64,000 nucleotides of DNA from Pseudobdellovibrionaceae bacterium (lineage in GTDB: Bacteria; Bdellovibrionota; Bdellovibrionia; Bdellovibrionales; UBA1609): positions 3,038,001-3,102,000 of the forward strand of contig CP060220.1 in NCBI GenBank assembly GCA_023898385.1. Direction: 5' to 3'. Numbering within the stretch: the stretch's first letter is position 1; each line of letters starts with the position of its first letter. The notes under the pieces were generated by a model. The model searched no databases and had not been told where the DNA came from. It was given only the letters and a program-made list of their open reading frames with translations. Shown here in pieces: positions 52,684-60,895 of this stretch. The position numbers were made by a program, and so were the translations under genes.

Positions 52684-52714
52684 ATCCCAGGATAAATAAA
52701 CCTCCTGGGATTTA
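52681..52714 (+). terminator. Hairpin at the end of the metallopeptidase/OMP pair
   Basis: Perfect 12-bp stem TAAATCCCAGGA (52681-52692) / TCCTGGGATTTA (52703-52714) with a 10-base loop; the first three bases complete the stop codon. No long T-run follows, so it may work with Rho or as an mRNA 3' stabiliser. Confidence 0.6.
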
Positions 52715-52727
52715 ACCAATGCCAGTT

Positions 52728-53606
52728 TTACTTTTCAATGCGTTGAACGATAGACGAGGTCACGCCGGCTTGGGTCTTTAATTCATTTTGAAAGGCCATG
52801 GCCTTTTTCTGGTCAGAATACAAGCCGACACTCACTCGATACCAGTTTTGTCCACGAACCGTAGCCGGTATATAAAAAGCACTGTACCCCTTTTTCATTA
52901 GCGAGGCAGCGTGGGATTTGGCTTCGTCTTCAGTGCCGTAAGAGGCCACTTGTACAGTGTACTTGCCGGCTGCGGCAGTGATGGGGTCTGTGGGTAGAGT
53001 GCTTGTGATGTGTCTTTTCTTGGGATCTTCAACGGGAGCTTTTCCAAGGGCCACTCTTTCAGCCGGTTTGGCCACTTCATGTTTTACATGGGAGTCATGA
53101 CTGTTGGCCATTGCATGTTGTTCTGTTTTTTCCGAAGCCACTTCGCGTTGAGCATGATCACTAGAAGTGGTGCTATGCATGTCACGAGCCGGTTCGACGT
53201 GGTCATTGGCTGCGGTTTCGTGATGGCTCTCAGATGCAGGGGTGTCGCCTTTTTTACCATAGTGGCTGTAACCATCTTCTGTCGTCTTATGTTCTTCATG
53301 TGTTGATGCTGTGGCGTGGGAGCCTTCATGAGCCGCTGAGTCAGATTTTTCATCACTTAAGAATTCTTCTTGAAGGCTTGCAATCTCTTCTTCAGAAAGG
53401 GCGCCTCCCTCTTCATGGTGATCGCTAGACGACGCTACGTGCCGGTCTGTACCGTGGCCGTCTTCAAGAGTTACGCGTTTGTTTTCGGCATCACTCACTT
53501 GCTTTCCAACATAAGTGCCCACTGAAAATGACAATAAAGATATGAAAACGACTAGCGCCAGTTTCACGATCATATCGGTTTTTGAACCGCCCCGTTGCTT
53601 TCCCAT
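52728..53606 (-). CDS. SPOR-domain membrane protein with His-rich linker
   Basis: A 292-residue inner-membrane protein with one N-terminal helix ('MIVKLALVVFISLLSFSVG') and a long, unusually His-, Glu- and Ser-rich linker (about 45-185) before a C-terminal SPOR domain ('KYTVQVASYGTEDEAKSHAA' ... 'WYRVSVGLYSDQKKAMAFQN'). SPOR domains bind denuded glycan strands and bring proteins to the division site. ATG 53606 has GGGGAGG upstream; an ATG at 53639 is less likely. It stands convergent to the OMP pair. Confidence 0.88.
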   Translation of the reverse strand: MGKQRGGSKTDMIVKLALVVFISLLSFSVGTYVGKQVSDAENKRVTLEDGHGTDRHVASSSDHHEEGGALSEEEIASLQEEFLSDEKSDSAAHEGSHATASTHEEHKTTEDGYSHYGKKGDTPASESHHETAANDHVEPARDMHSTTSSDHAQREVASEKTEQHAMANSHDSHVKHEVAKPAERVALGKAPVEDPKKRHITSTLPTDPITAAAGKYTVQVASYGTEDEAKSHAASLMKKGYSAFYIPATVRGQNWYRVSVGLYSDQKKAMAFQNELKTQAGVTSSIVQRIEK

Positions 53607-53719
53607 AGCAATCCTCCCCAAAAAAACAGGTATTTCCATATATGTTATTCGCAGCCGTTGTTGTGGTCAATCGGACCAAGCCTTGACAAAAGCCCGTGGC
53701 CGAGGTTTTTAAAGGCTAT

Positions 53720-54538
53720 ATGGCGTCGGAATCTATAGATTTTCAATTGGCTTTGCAAGCGGCAAAAGAGGCGGCAAATCGAGGCCGTGAGATTCTTAAG
53801 AAGTATTTTGGTAACCTGTCCAATGTTGACGAAAAACACCAAGCGGGGTTGGTGACCGAAGCCGACGTCAATAGTGAAAAGGCGATAATTTCTTTTTTGA
53901 AGGGTGAGTTTCCCAATTTAGGATTTTTGGCTGAAGAATCCAGTTATCTTAACTCGACCGAAGGCCAGCAAAGTCATCACGCGGGGAGATGGATCATCGA
54001 TCCACTTGATGGAACCACCAATTTTGTTCATCGATTTCCGATTTTTTGTATAAGCATTGGGTTAGAGTGGAAAAACGAAATTGTCGTTGGTCTCATTGAT
54101 GTACCCATTCTGAATGACACCTATTGGGCCATCAAAGGCCAAGGGGCATTTAAAAACGGTAAGCCCATACATGTGAGCCACACCGCTGTGCTGAAAGAAG
54201 CATTGCTTGCCACAGGGTTTTCTGTGCACAAACCCAATGCGCTTGAACAGCAGCTACAGATTTTTACCCATCTTATTCGAGAGTCGCGTGGTGTGCGGCG
54301 AGCTGGGGCCGCCGCCTTTGATCTTTGCATGGTGGCTGAAGGAATTTTTGACGTATTTTGGGAGCGCGATCTTTCGCCTTGGGATGTAGCGGCAGGTGCA
54401 TTGATAGTGAGAGAAGCCGGCGGCACAGTGACTGATTTTTCAGGACAAAGGCACACTCCTTATATGCCAAATATTTTGGCGTCAGGTCCTAATATCCATC
54501 AGACAATGGTCAATCATATTGGCAGTGTGAGCAGTTAA
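53720..54538 (+). CDS. suhB: Inositol monophosphatase family protein
   Basis: A 272-residue Mg-dependent, lithium-sensitive type phosphatase. Motifs: 'EADVNSEKAI', 'EESSYL', the metal-binding 'WIIDPLDGTTNFVH', 'GVRRAGAAAFDLCMVAEG' and 'DLSPWDVAAGALIVREAGG'. Bacterial members act on inositol 1-phosphate and related sugars, or like SuhB in rRNA transcription. ATG 53720 with AAAGG upstream is preferred to the GTG at 53696. It precedes the second flagellar block without evident link. Confidence 0.92.
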   Translation: MASESIDFQLALQAAKEAANRGREILKKYFGNLSNVDEKHQAGLVTEADVNSEKAIISFLKGEFPNLGFLAEESSYLNSTEGQQSHHAGRWIIDPLDGTTNFVHRFPIFCISIGLEWKNEIVVGLIDVPILNDTYWAIKGQGAFKNGKPIHVSHTAVLKEALLATGFSVHKPNALEQQLQIFTHLIRESRGVRRAGAAAFDLCMVAEGIFDVFWERDLSPWDVAAGALIVREAGGTVTDFSGQRHTPYMPNILASGPNIHQTMVNHIGSVSS

Positions 54539-54608
54539 ATTATTCCAATTTGTTTTCTCGAAACGGGTAGCAAGGCTCCTTTAAGTCCTGTCAAATTTTT
54601 GCTCTACC

Positions 54609-54628
54609 TTTGACCCTATTCAGTCAAA
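54609..54628 (+). promoter_or_regulatory. Inverted repeat upstream of fliL
   Basis: TTTGAC-N8-GTCAAA, a perfect 6-bp inverted repeat about 100 bases before the sigma-54 promoter. It could be an enhancer-type site of a sigma-54 activator. Confidence 0.3.
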
Positions 54629-54672
54629 ATCCTGAGTTCTTACCCTTCTAGACTCTACGTTTACCTAGCCTG

Positions 54673-54693
54673 AGAGTTCAATTTTTTGACTCT
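54673..54693 (+). promoter_or_regulatory. FleQ-box-like palindrome upstream of fliL
   Basis: The imperfect palindrome AGAGTTCAA-TTTT-TTGACTCT contains TTCAATTTTTTGAC (54677-54690), close to the FleQ box pattern GTCAAT-N2-ATTGAC (two changed positions outside the spacer). It lies 30 bases before the -24 element. Confidence 0.4.
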
Positions 54694-54719
54694 GAAAAAA
54701 ATCACGCACTCAAGTCGAG

Positions 54720-54736
54720 TTGGCATCTCTGTTGCT
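54720..54736 (+). promoter_or_regulatory. Sigma-54 promoter of the fliL operon
   Basis: TTGGCATCTCTGTTGCT has the invariant GG and GC with exact -24/-12 spacing and fits the consensus YTGGCACGRNNNTTGCW except in the middle. The predicted start is about 54747, some 47 bases before the fliL GTG. It links the second block to a sigma-54 activator such as the one at 2105-3049. Confidence 0.75.
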
Positions 54737-54793
54737 CTAATGTTTTAGTGAAGAACTAGGTTTTTACCAAAGTCGTGTGCCAAGGAGGCTACA

Positions 54794-55318
54794 GTGGCAG
54801 AGGATAATGCGGCAGTACAATCACCCTCAGGTGGCGGGCAGGGCCAGAAGCCCGTCTTATTTATTGGCCTAGCCATTTTTAATATGTTGGTGGTTGTTGG
54901 CGTTGGCGTCATGGTCATGATGGCGAAAAAGAAGGAAGCCGAAAAGGCAAACATAGATGATGTTATTCAAGGTGAGCACAAGGCTCAAATGGAAGAAGCC
55001 CACTCAGAAGAGTTTATTGGTCAGCTTGTCCCCCTTGAAACATTTATTGTGAACTTGGCTCAGTCGCGTGGACGAAAGATTGCGAAAATCAATATGGAAT
55101 TCGAAGTGAATACACTCGATGTACAAAAAGAAATCGCAGAGCTTAAACCAAAAATCCGAGACATTATTATTATTATTATTTCGAGTAAGACTTACGCCCA
55201 AGTATCCACGAAAGAGGGTAAAGACGATTTGAGAAATGAAATTCGCGACAAGGTGAATTTGTTTCTTACTAAGGGTCGGATTGAGCGAGTTTATTTTACT
55301 GAGTTTATTTATAACTAG
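54794..55318 (+). CDS. fliL: Flagellar basal body-associated protein FliL
   Basis: A 174-residue inner-membrane protein that surrounds the stator units and helps their function. One membrane helix at about 17-40 ('VLFIGLAIFNMLVVVGVGVM'), then a periplasmic domain with 'QLVPLETFIVNLAQSRGRKI', and the C-terminal 'GRIERVYFTEFIYN'. The start is GTG 54794 with AGGAGG six bases upstream. First gene of the second flagellar operon. Confidence 0.93.
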   Translation: MAEDNAAVQSPSGGGQGQKPVLFIGLAIFNMLVVVGVGVMVMMAKKKEAEKANIDDVIQGEHKAQMEEAHSEEFIGQLVPLETFIVNLAQSRGRKIAKINMEFEVNTLDVQKEIAELKPKIRDIIIIIISSKTYAQVSTKEGKDDLRNEIRDKVNLFLTKGRIERVYFTEFIYN

Positions 55319-55337
55319 GAATTAAGGAAGAGTTCTT

Positions 55338-56336
55338 ATGAGTCAGGTTTTATCTCAAAGCGAAGTTGATGCCCTCCTCGCCGCAGTATCTGACGGTGAG
55401 TTAGGTGATTCTGGCGATGGTGAAGGCGGTGGTGGCGGTGGTAGTGTTGATGACCGCGTGGTTGTTGTCTATGATTTGACTAGCCAAGATAGAATTATTC
55501 GCGGTCGGCTTCCACAGCTTGACGTTATTTATGAGCGATTTATGCGGTCTTTCCGAGTTTCACTGTCTTCGTCGCTACGAAAAATAGCGAGCTTAAACCA
55601 TGCCAGTACAGACTTTTTAAAATTTGGCGAATTCATCAATACCCTTCCAATGCCTACTTGTATGAGTGTGCTCCGATTTAACGCCTTAAGAGGATCGGCG
55701 CTTCTAGTTATAGAAAGTAAGCTAGCCTATGCCCTGGTGGACAACTTCTTTGGCGGTGCTGATCGGCCCTATACAAAAATCGAAGGAAAAGATTTTACCC
55801 CTATTGAACTACAGATTATCAGAAAAGTCGTAAATATTGCCATTGCCGATTTAGAAGAAGCGTGGGCTTCAGTAGAGACCATTGACTGTAGCTTTGTTCG
55901 AACAGAAATTAACCCTCAGTTTGTGGGAATTGTGCCTCCAACAGATATTGTTATCGCGTCAACGTTTGACGTGGAATTAGAAAACGCGAACGGCACCATC
56001 ACATTGGTGATTCCCTACGCGACTATTGAGCCCATAAAGCAAAAGTTGGCATCAGGGTTCCAAGTGGAGTCAGACCAAACAGATAAAAAACTTTGGACAA
56101 GTACCATTACTGATCAGCTGATGGGTACAGAGATTAACCTTAAGGTGAACCTGGGTAATACAGAAATCAGTCTTGAACAGTTGATGAAATTAAAAACAGG
56201 GGACGTTCTGCCGTTGGACCAGGACGCCACTGGCGAATTTGACATGCAGATCGAAGGAACCAAAAAATTTAAATGTTTTTACGGCATTCACCATGGAACG
56301 GTGGCTGTGCAAGTAACTCGACCGATAGAAAAGTGA
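55338..56336 (+). CDS. fliM: Flagellar motor switch protein FliM
   Basis: The C-ring protein that binds phospho-CheY and FliG. It has 332 residues. The N-terminal 'VLSQSEVDALLAAV' is the CheY-binding motif; a Gly-rich linker (about 33-40) follows; the CheC-like middle domain contains 'ALRGSALLVIESKLAYALVD'; and the C-terminal SpoA domain ends the protein ('LNLKVNLGNTEISLEQLMKL'-type strands). fliN follows after seven bases. Confidence 0.96.
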   Translation: MSQVLSQSEVDALLAAVSDGELGDSGDGEGGGGGGSVDDRVVVVYDLTSQDRIIRGRLPQLDVIYERFMRSFRVSLSSSLRKIASLNHASTDFLKFGEFINTLPMPTCMSVLRFNALRGSALLVIESKLAYALVDNFFGGADRPYTKIEGKDFTPIELQIIRKVVNIAIADLEEAWASVETIDCSFVRTEINPQFVGIVPPTDIVIASTFDVELENANGTITLVIPYATIEPIKQKLASGFQVESDQTDKKLWTSTITDQLMGTEINLKVNLGNTEISLEQLMKLKTGDVLPLDQDATGEFDMQIEGTKKFKCFYGIHHGTVAVQVTRPIEK

Positions 56337-56343
56337 GGGGAAT

Positions 56344-56766
56344 ATGGCAGACGAAAATGCTGCAAGTGCTGAAGAAAGCCTAGAGGCAATCATGTCAGAG
56401 GCAGCCGGAGCCGAGGGATTAACCGCCATTGATGGCGGTAAAAGCGGCGGTGGCGGCGGTAAAGGGAGCGGCGACGGTAGGTCCAGGAAACTAGGAGAGA
56501 AGCAAGATCGCAACCTCGATTTGATTCTTGATATTCCGCTTAAAGTAACAGTGGAGTTGGGTCGGACGCGAATGGTTGTGAGTGAACTGCTCAATTTAGG
56601 CCAAGGTAGCGTGGTTGAACTCAATAAACTTGCCGGTGAGCCAATGGAAGTGTTGGTCAACGACAAGCTTGTGGCTCGCGGGGAAGCTGTTGTGGTGAAC
56701 GAAAAGTTCGGGGTTCGATTGACAGATATTATTTCGCCTTCGGAACGCGCTGAACAACTGAAATAA
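56344..56766 (+). CDS. fliN: Flagellar motor switch protein FliN
   Basis: The small C-ring protein with a SpoA domain, 140 residues. The C-terminal half 'ILDIPLKVTVELGRTRMVVS' and 'LNKLAGEPMEVLVNDKLVAR' is the FliN signature. The N-terminal 60 residues are an extension with a Gly-rich stretch (about 33-47), unlike the shorter enteric FliN. Confidence 0.95.
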   Translation: MADENAASAEESLEAIMSEAAGAEGLTAIDGGKSGGGGGKGSGDGRSRKLGEKQDRNLDLILDIPLKVTVELGRTRMVVSELLNLGQGSVVELNKLAGEPMEVLVNDKLVARGEAVVVNEKFGVRLTDIISPSERAEQLK

Positions 56767-56809
56767 GAGTTTGGCGGGGTCAAAAACCTATATAGCTCAG
56801 GGAGGAGCT

Positions 56810-57985
56810 GTGGTTAAGGTAACAAAGTGGATTATTGGAGCAGTTTTAGGTTTACATGTATTTGCAGCAAATGCAGAAATTCCTACGATCGAGTCGGTAG
56901 AAAGTCGTAGAGAGGGACAGAGCTTTGCGACGAACATGACCTTCAATCAGCCCGTATCAATAAAAAATGCCAACGTTGAATACATCAATCAGACCGTACA
57001 GATAGATGTTCCCAATGTTAAGATACAAAAAGGCAAAAAGCTCTTTAGAATAGAAGATGAGCGGGTGCGCAGTATTTATTTATACCAAGTCACTGCCGAA
57101 AATCTAAGAGTTCGTATTATTCACCATAAACCCATCAATGCAGTGGAGCTTAAAGGTCACGTTCACCTCTCCAGTGAAGGAAATAATCTGGTAATTCGGG
57201 TCGACAATCCTGCGATGGCGGTTGCGACGACCTTGCCACCGAAAATTGACATTGAGTCCACTCCGCCGCTGGATCTCAACGAAGAAATAGAACAGGCGAT
57301 GAAGGTCAACCGCCCTGAGGGTGTAGTGCCCGCTGAGGCGATTTTAAAGGCCGAACTGAGCGAGGGCCGCAAAACTGCATCAATCATTGAAAAAGTAGAA
57401 CTGAAAGTAGATTCACCACAAATTAAAAAAAATGAAAGCAAAGAGGCGCCGAAGAGTGCCGCCAACGTTCAGACTCAAGAACAAGAGTTGCCCCTATTTA
57501 AGAAAGAGTCAGAGATCCCTGTATTTAAAAGTGAGCCACAAAAGGCAAAAGTGTCATCCAGTCAGATGTATTTTCGGGTGATCGGTAGTCTGGCCGTTGT
57601 TTTGGTTATTGGTGCCGGGCTTGCGTTCTTCGGACGTTGGTGGATGAAGAAGAATCAGAAAACCCTCAATAATAATAAGATAAGTGTGATGACTCAGCAC
57701 TATCTGGGGCCGAAAAAATCTCTGGCCATCATTCGAGTGGCCGGCGAATTCATACTCATCGGTGTGACGGAACATAACATTAACCATATAAAGACACTTT
57801 CACTAATTGATGATGAATATCCTGCAGATTCTGCTTCTCAGTTTGGAGACACACTTCGGCAGTTTTCAGGCAACTCGATGGCGCAGGTTCCAGCACTAAA
57901 AAATGACGAGGCCGAGGAAGATTTTTCGTTTAAGTCAGTGAAGGATATGGTGACTGGAAAAATAAAGGACATGAGGTCGATTTAA
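56810..57985 (+). CDS. fliO: FliO-like protein with an N-terminal periplasmic domain
   Basis: FliO helps assemble the FliP ring of the export gate. This 391-residue protein is far longer than typical FliO. A signal sequence ('WIIGAVLGLHVFAANAE') leads into a beta-rich domain at about 25-140 ('VEYINQTVQIDVPNVKIQKG', 'LYQVTAENLRVRIIHHKPI') that resembles an AMIN domain, then a Lys/Glu-rich linker, a membrane helix near 265-285 and the FliO core ('TQHYLGPKKSLAIIRVAGEF', 'ILIGVTEHNINHIKTL'). GTG 56810 follows GGGAGG; TTG 56771 is less likely. It overlaps fliP by one base. Confidence 0.82.
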   Translation: MVKVTKWIIGAVLGLHVFAANAEIPTIESVESRREGQSFATNMTFNQPVSIKNANVEYINQTVQIDVPNVKIQKGKKLFRIEDERVRSIYLYQVTAENLRVRIIHHKPINAVELKGHVHLSSEGNNLVIRVDNPAMAVATTLPPKIDIESTPPLDLNEEIEQAMKVNRPEGVVPAEAILKAELSEGRKTASIIEKVELKVDSPQIKKNESKEAPKSAANVQTQEQELPLFKKESEIPVFKSEPQKAKVSSSQMYFRVIGSLAVVLVIGAGLAFFGRWWMKKNQKTLNNNKISVMTQHYLGPKKSLAIIRVAGEFILIGVTEHNINHIKTLSLIDDEYPADSASQFGDTLRQFSGNSMAQVPALKNDEAEEDFSFKSVKDMVTGKIKDMRSI

Positions 57986-58749
57986 TGATAGCAAAGTTCC
58001 CTGTGTGGTTGAAAATTTTATTTGTTGTGGCTGGCTCCATCTTGGTTGCCGGTGCCGCTCACGCACAGGGTTTGACTTTACCTAATGTCAACCTGGGTTT
58101 TAAAACTACAGAAAACCCTCAAGACACCGTCAATGCCATAAAAGTCATTATTATGCTGACCGTGTTGACGCTAGCACCAGCTATTTTGATAATGATGACA
58201 AGTTTTACGCGCATTGTGATTGTTTTATCATTTGTCCGCCAAGCGTTGGGTACGCAACAAATGCCACCGAATCAATTGCTGGTAGGATTGGCACTGTTTA
58301 TCACTCTGTTTGTAATGTCTCCTTTTCTTTCTGAAATAAATAATGCAGCTGTGCAACCGTATTTAGAGGGAACTATTGGCCAGGAAGAGGCCCTTGAAAA
58401 AGGATTGGCACCGCTTCGAACATTTATGTTTGCCCAAACCAGAGATACAGATCTAGCTATGTTTTTGAAAATGTCAAAATCCGAACAGCCGAAAACGCGA
58501 GCCGACGTGGGTACGCAGGTTTTGATTCCAGCCTTCGTAGTGTCCGAGCTGAAGACGGCCTTTCAGATTGGATTTATAATTTATCTTCCGTTTTTGGTAA
58601 TTGATATGGTTACAGCAAGCGTACTCATGGCAATGGGTATGATGATGCTTCCCCCAGTGATCATTTCGTTGCCGTTTAAGATTATGCTGTTTGTTTTTGT
58701 TGATGGCTGGGCGTTGATTGTTGGATCTCTCGTGAAGAGTTTTGGGTGA
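57985..58749 (+). CDS. fliP: Flagellar export gate protein FliP
   Basis: A core membrane protein of the type III export gate, 254 residues, with a signal peptide ('ILFVVAGSILVAGAAHAQG') and four later membrane helices. Signatures: 'VLTLAPAILIMMTSFTRIVI', 'ALGTQQMPPNQLLVGLALF', 'LIPAFVVSELKTAFQIGF' and 'LMAMGMMMLPPVIISLPFK'. Start overlaps the fliO stop (TAATG). Confidence 0.97.
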   Translation: MIAKFPVWLKILFVVAGSILVAGAAHAQGLTLPNVNLGFKTTENPQDTVNAIKVIIMLTVLTLAPAILIMMTSFTRIVIVLSFVRQALGTQQMPPNQLLVGLALFITLFVMSPFLSEINNAAVQPYLEGTIGQEEALEKGLAPLRTFMFAQTRDTDLAMFLKMSKSEQPKTRADVGTQVLIPAFVVSELKTAFQIGFIIYLPFLVIDMVTASVLMAMGMMMLPPVIISLPFKIMLFVFVDGWALIVGSLVKSFG

Positions 58750-58753
58750 AGTT

Positions 58754-59026
58754 ATGAATGAAGAACTGATTTTAAAACTGGGCATTGATACTCTAAAGAC
58801 CACAGCCATGTTGGCGACACCGATGCTCGCTGCAGCTCTGGTCATAGGTTTAATTGTCAGCGTTTTGCAGGCCATCACTCAAATTAACGAAGCGACTTTG
58901 ACCTTTATCCCAAAGATGGCGGTGGTGGCGTTAGTGTTTGTTATTGCAGCACCTTGGATGATGGATGTGATGAGCCGGTTTACCATTGAGTTAATTGAGA
59001 ATATTGCGATTTTTGTGAGGGAATAG
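58754..59026 (+). CDS. fliQ: Flagellar export gate protein FliQ
   Basis: A 90-residue protein with two membrane helices. 'LKTTAMLATPMLAAALVIGL' and 'VSVLQAITQINEATLTFIPK' are diagnostic. ATG 58754 gives the normal length; a longer frame from TTG 58742 would overlap fliP. The stop overlaps the fliR start. Confidence 0.96.
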   Translation: MNEELILKLGIDTLKTTAMLATPMLAAALVIGLIVSVLQAITQINEATLTFIPKMAVVALVFVIAAPWMMDVMSRFTIELIENIAIFVRE

Positions 59027-59805
59027 TGGCTTCAGTTTATCAATTTTCACAGACAGAGATTCTCGCATTTTTTCTTGTGTTGATGAGAATATCTGCATTT
59101 GTGGTGGCGTGGCCCGTATTTGGTATGGGCCAAATGCCGAACTTAACAAAAGTACTTTTCGCTTTGGTTGTAGCGTTCGTCGTGTTTCCGGTCGTTGGAT
59201 GGGGGCATGTCACACAAGATCTGCAGTCTGGATTGATTGTGTGGATGACTATACGAGAAGTTTTTATCGGTCTGGCTTTTGGTTTTTTAGCGAGGATCTT
59301 TTTCTTCGTGGCAAGCATCGGTGGTCAGCTGGCCAGTGTTTCAATGGGCATATCAAGTGCTCAGCTTTTTAGTCCGGCTACGGGTGAGTCGACAAGTGCG
59401 CTTGAGAAAGTTCAAGTGATACTGGCCACTATATTTTTTCTCACAATTGACGGGCATCTTATTTTTTTGAGCGGACTTGTGGACAGCTACCAACTTTTGC
59501 CCTTGTCGGTGTCGGGCGTGGACGTGGCCGTTTTTGGTACATTTGGACAGTTACTTGGAGAGGTCATGTTAATTGGGGTGAAAGTGGCCGCGCCTGTGAT
59601 GATTGCCGTTTTGTTTATGAACCTGACCATGGCGGTCATTGGGCGGGCTGTGCCTCAGATCAACGTATTAATTACGAGTCTGCCTGTGAATATACTTGTT
59701 GGTTTTTTGATTTTAATTTTGGCAATGCCGCTGATGGTGTGGCAGATGGGCGATATTCTAGAGTATTCAGTGGATCGAGTATTTTCAGTATTAAAAGCGA
59801 TGTAA
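59026..59805 (+). CDS. fliR: Flagellar export gate protein FliR
   Basis: A 259-residue membrane protein with about six helices, joining FliP and FliQ in the gate. Motifs such as 'GMGQMPNLTKVLFALVVAFV', 'MGISSAQLFSPATGESTSAL' and 'IGRAVPQINVLITSLPVNIL' fit FliR. The start is GTG 59026, overlapping the fliQ TAG, behind GAGGGAATA. Confidence 0.95.
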   Translation: MASVYQFSQTEILAFFLVLMRISAFVVAWPVFGMGQMPNLTKVLFALVVAFVVFPVVGWGHVTQDLQSGLIVWMTIREVFIGLAFGFLARIFFFVASIGGQLASVSMGISSAQLFSPATGESTSALEKVQVILATIFFLTIDGHLIFLSGLVDSYQLLPLSVSGVDVAVFGTFGQLLGEVMLIGVKVAAPVMIAVLFMNLTMAVIGRAVPQINVLITSLPVNILVGFLILILAMPLMVWQMGDILEYSVDRVFSVLKAM

Positions 59806-59825
59806 GGGTGTTTTAGGAAGGCATA

Positions 59826-60890
59826 ATGGCTGAGTCAGATCAGGGTGAAAAAACAGAAGAAGCGACACAGCAGCGAAGAGAAGATTTTCGCAAGCGTGGC
59901 CAAGTGGCTCAGACCAAAGAGCTTGGTAGTGTTTTGGCGCTGCTGGGTACGGTGGGTGCGGTGTGGCTTTTAGGACGCTTCTTTTTTACTCAGGTGTACG
60001 AGGTATTTTTTCACAGTTTCGATGATTTCATTGCGCTAGCGGCCAGAGATAACGGGATGCTGCCAGCGATGAAGTTTGCATTGGATAAATCGTTTTTAAT
60101 GGTGGCTCCATTTATGGGGCTTATGTGGCTGGCAAGTTTTGCATCTTCAATTTTGCAAGTGGGCTTTTTGCAGAACGAAGAGGCTATGCAGTTTAAATTG
60201 GACCGATTGGACCCCATTCAGGGGCTGAAGCGGATTTTTAGCCTTCGTTCTTTGGTTGAAGGCATTAAAGCTGTTTTTAAAGTGATAATTGTTGGTTTTA
60301 TTGCCTATCTTGTTATTGAGTCTGAGGTGATGACTCTTCCTCAGCTGGTCAATTATTCAGTTCCCCAGATGTTTGTCTATCTCGGTGAGGTACTTTTGAA
60401 GCTTATGGGCGGCGTGGGCTTTTTTATGGTGGCGCTCGCTGGGTTGGATTTTTTGTTTCAGAAATGGGATCTTGAGCAGCAAATGAAGATGACTAAACAA
60501 GAAGTCAAAGAAGAGCTTAAGTCTCGCGAAGGGGATCCATTAATAAAAGCGCGAATTCGTCGTGTACAAAGAGAAATGGCAAACAAACGAATGATGGAAG
60601 CGGTTCCTAAGGCAGATGTAATCATCACAAACCCCACGCATATTGCTGTGGCACTTCAGTACTCCGCTGAAATGGTTGCGCCGAAAGTGGTGGCCATGGG
60701 AGCGGGTTTTATCGCTGAACGGATTAAAGAATTGGCCAGAGAACACAAAGTTCCTGTGATTGAAAATAAGCCCCTAGCACGAACGATGTATAAAACATTG
60801 AAAATTGGCCAGGCTGTGCCTCGAGAGCTGTATAAGGCAGTAGCTGAAGTTCTGTCCTACGTATTTAAACTTAAACGGAAGAGGAAATAG
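59826..60890 (+). CDS. flhB: Flagellar export switch protein FlhB
   Basis: The substrate-specificity switch of the export gate, 354 residues. Four membrane helices are followed by a cytoplasmic domain with the self-cleavage site Asn-Pro-Thr-His at 269-272 ('IITNPTHIAVALQY'), intact. The N-terminal 'GEKTEEATQQRREDFRKRGQ' is the usual FlhB head. FliK, coded in the first block, triggers its switch from hook to filament substrates. Confidence 0.97.
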   Translation: MAESDQGEKTEEATQQRREDFRKRGQVAQTKELGSVLALLGTVGAVWLLGRFFFTQVYEVFFHSFDDFIALAARDNGMLPAMKFALDKSFLMVAPFMGLMWLASFASSILQVGFLQNEEAMQFKLDRLDPIQGLKRIFSLRSLVEGIKAVFKVIIVGFIAYLVIESEVMTLPQLVNYSVPQMFVYLGEVLLKLMGGVGFFMVALAGLDFLFQKWDLEQQMKMTKQEVKEELKSREGDPLIKARIRRVQREMANKRMMEAVPKADVIITNPTHIAVALQYSAEMVAPKVVAMGAGFIAERIKELAREHKVPVIENKPLARTMYKTLKIGQAVPRELYKAVAEVLSYVFKLKRKRK

Positions 60891-60895
60891 CCTAA

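Noticed and set aside
56190..56783. 197-codon minus-strand frame over fliM/fliN
   Set aside because: Shadow of two certain flagellar genes; Ser-rich and low complexity from the Gly-rich linkers on the other strand.
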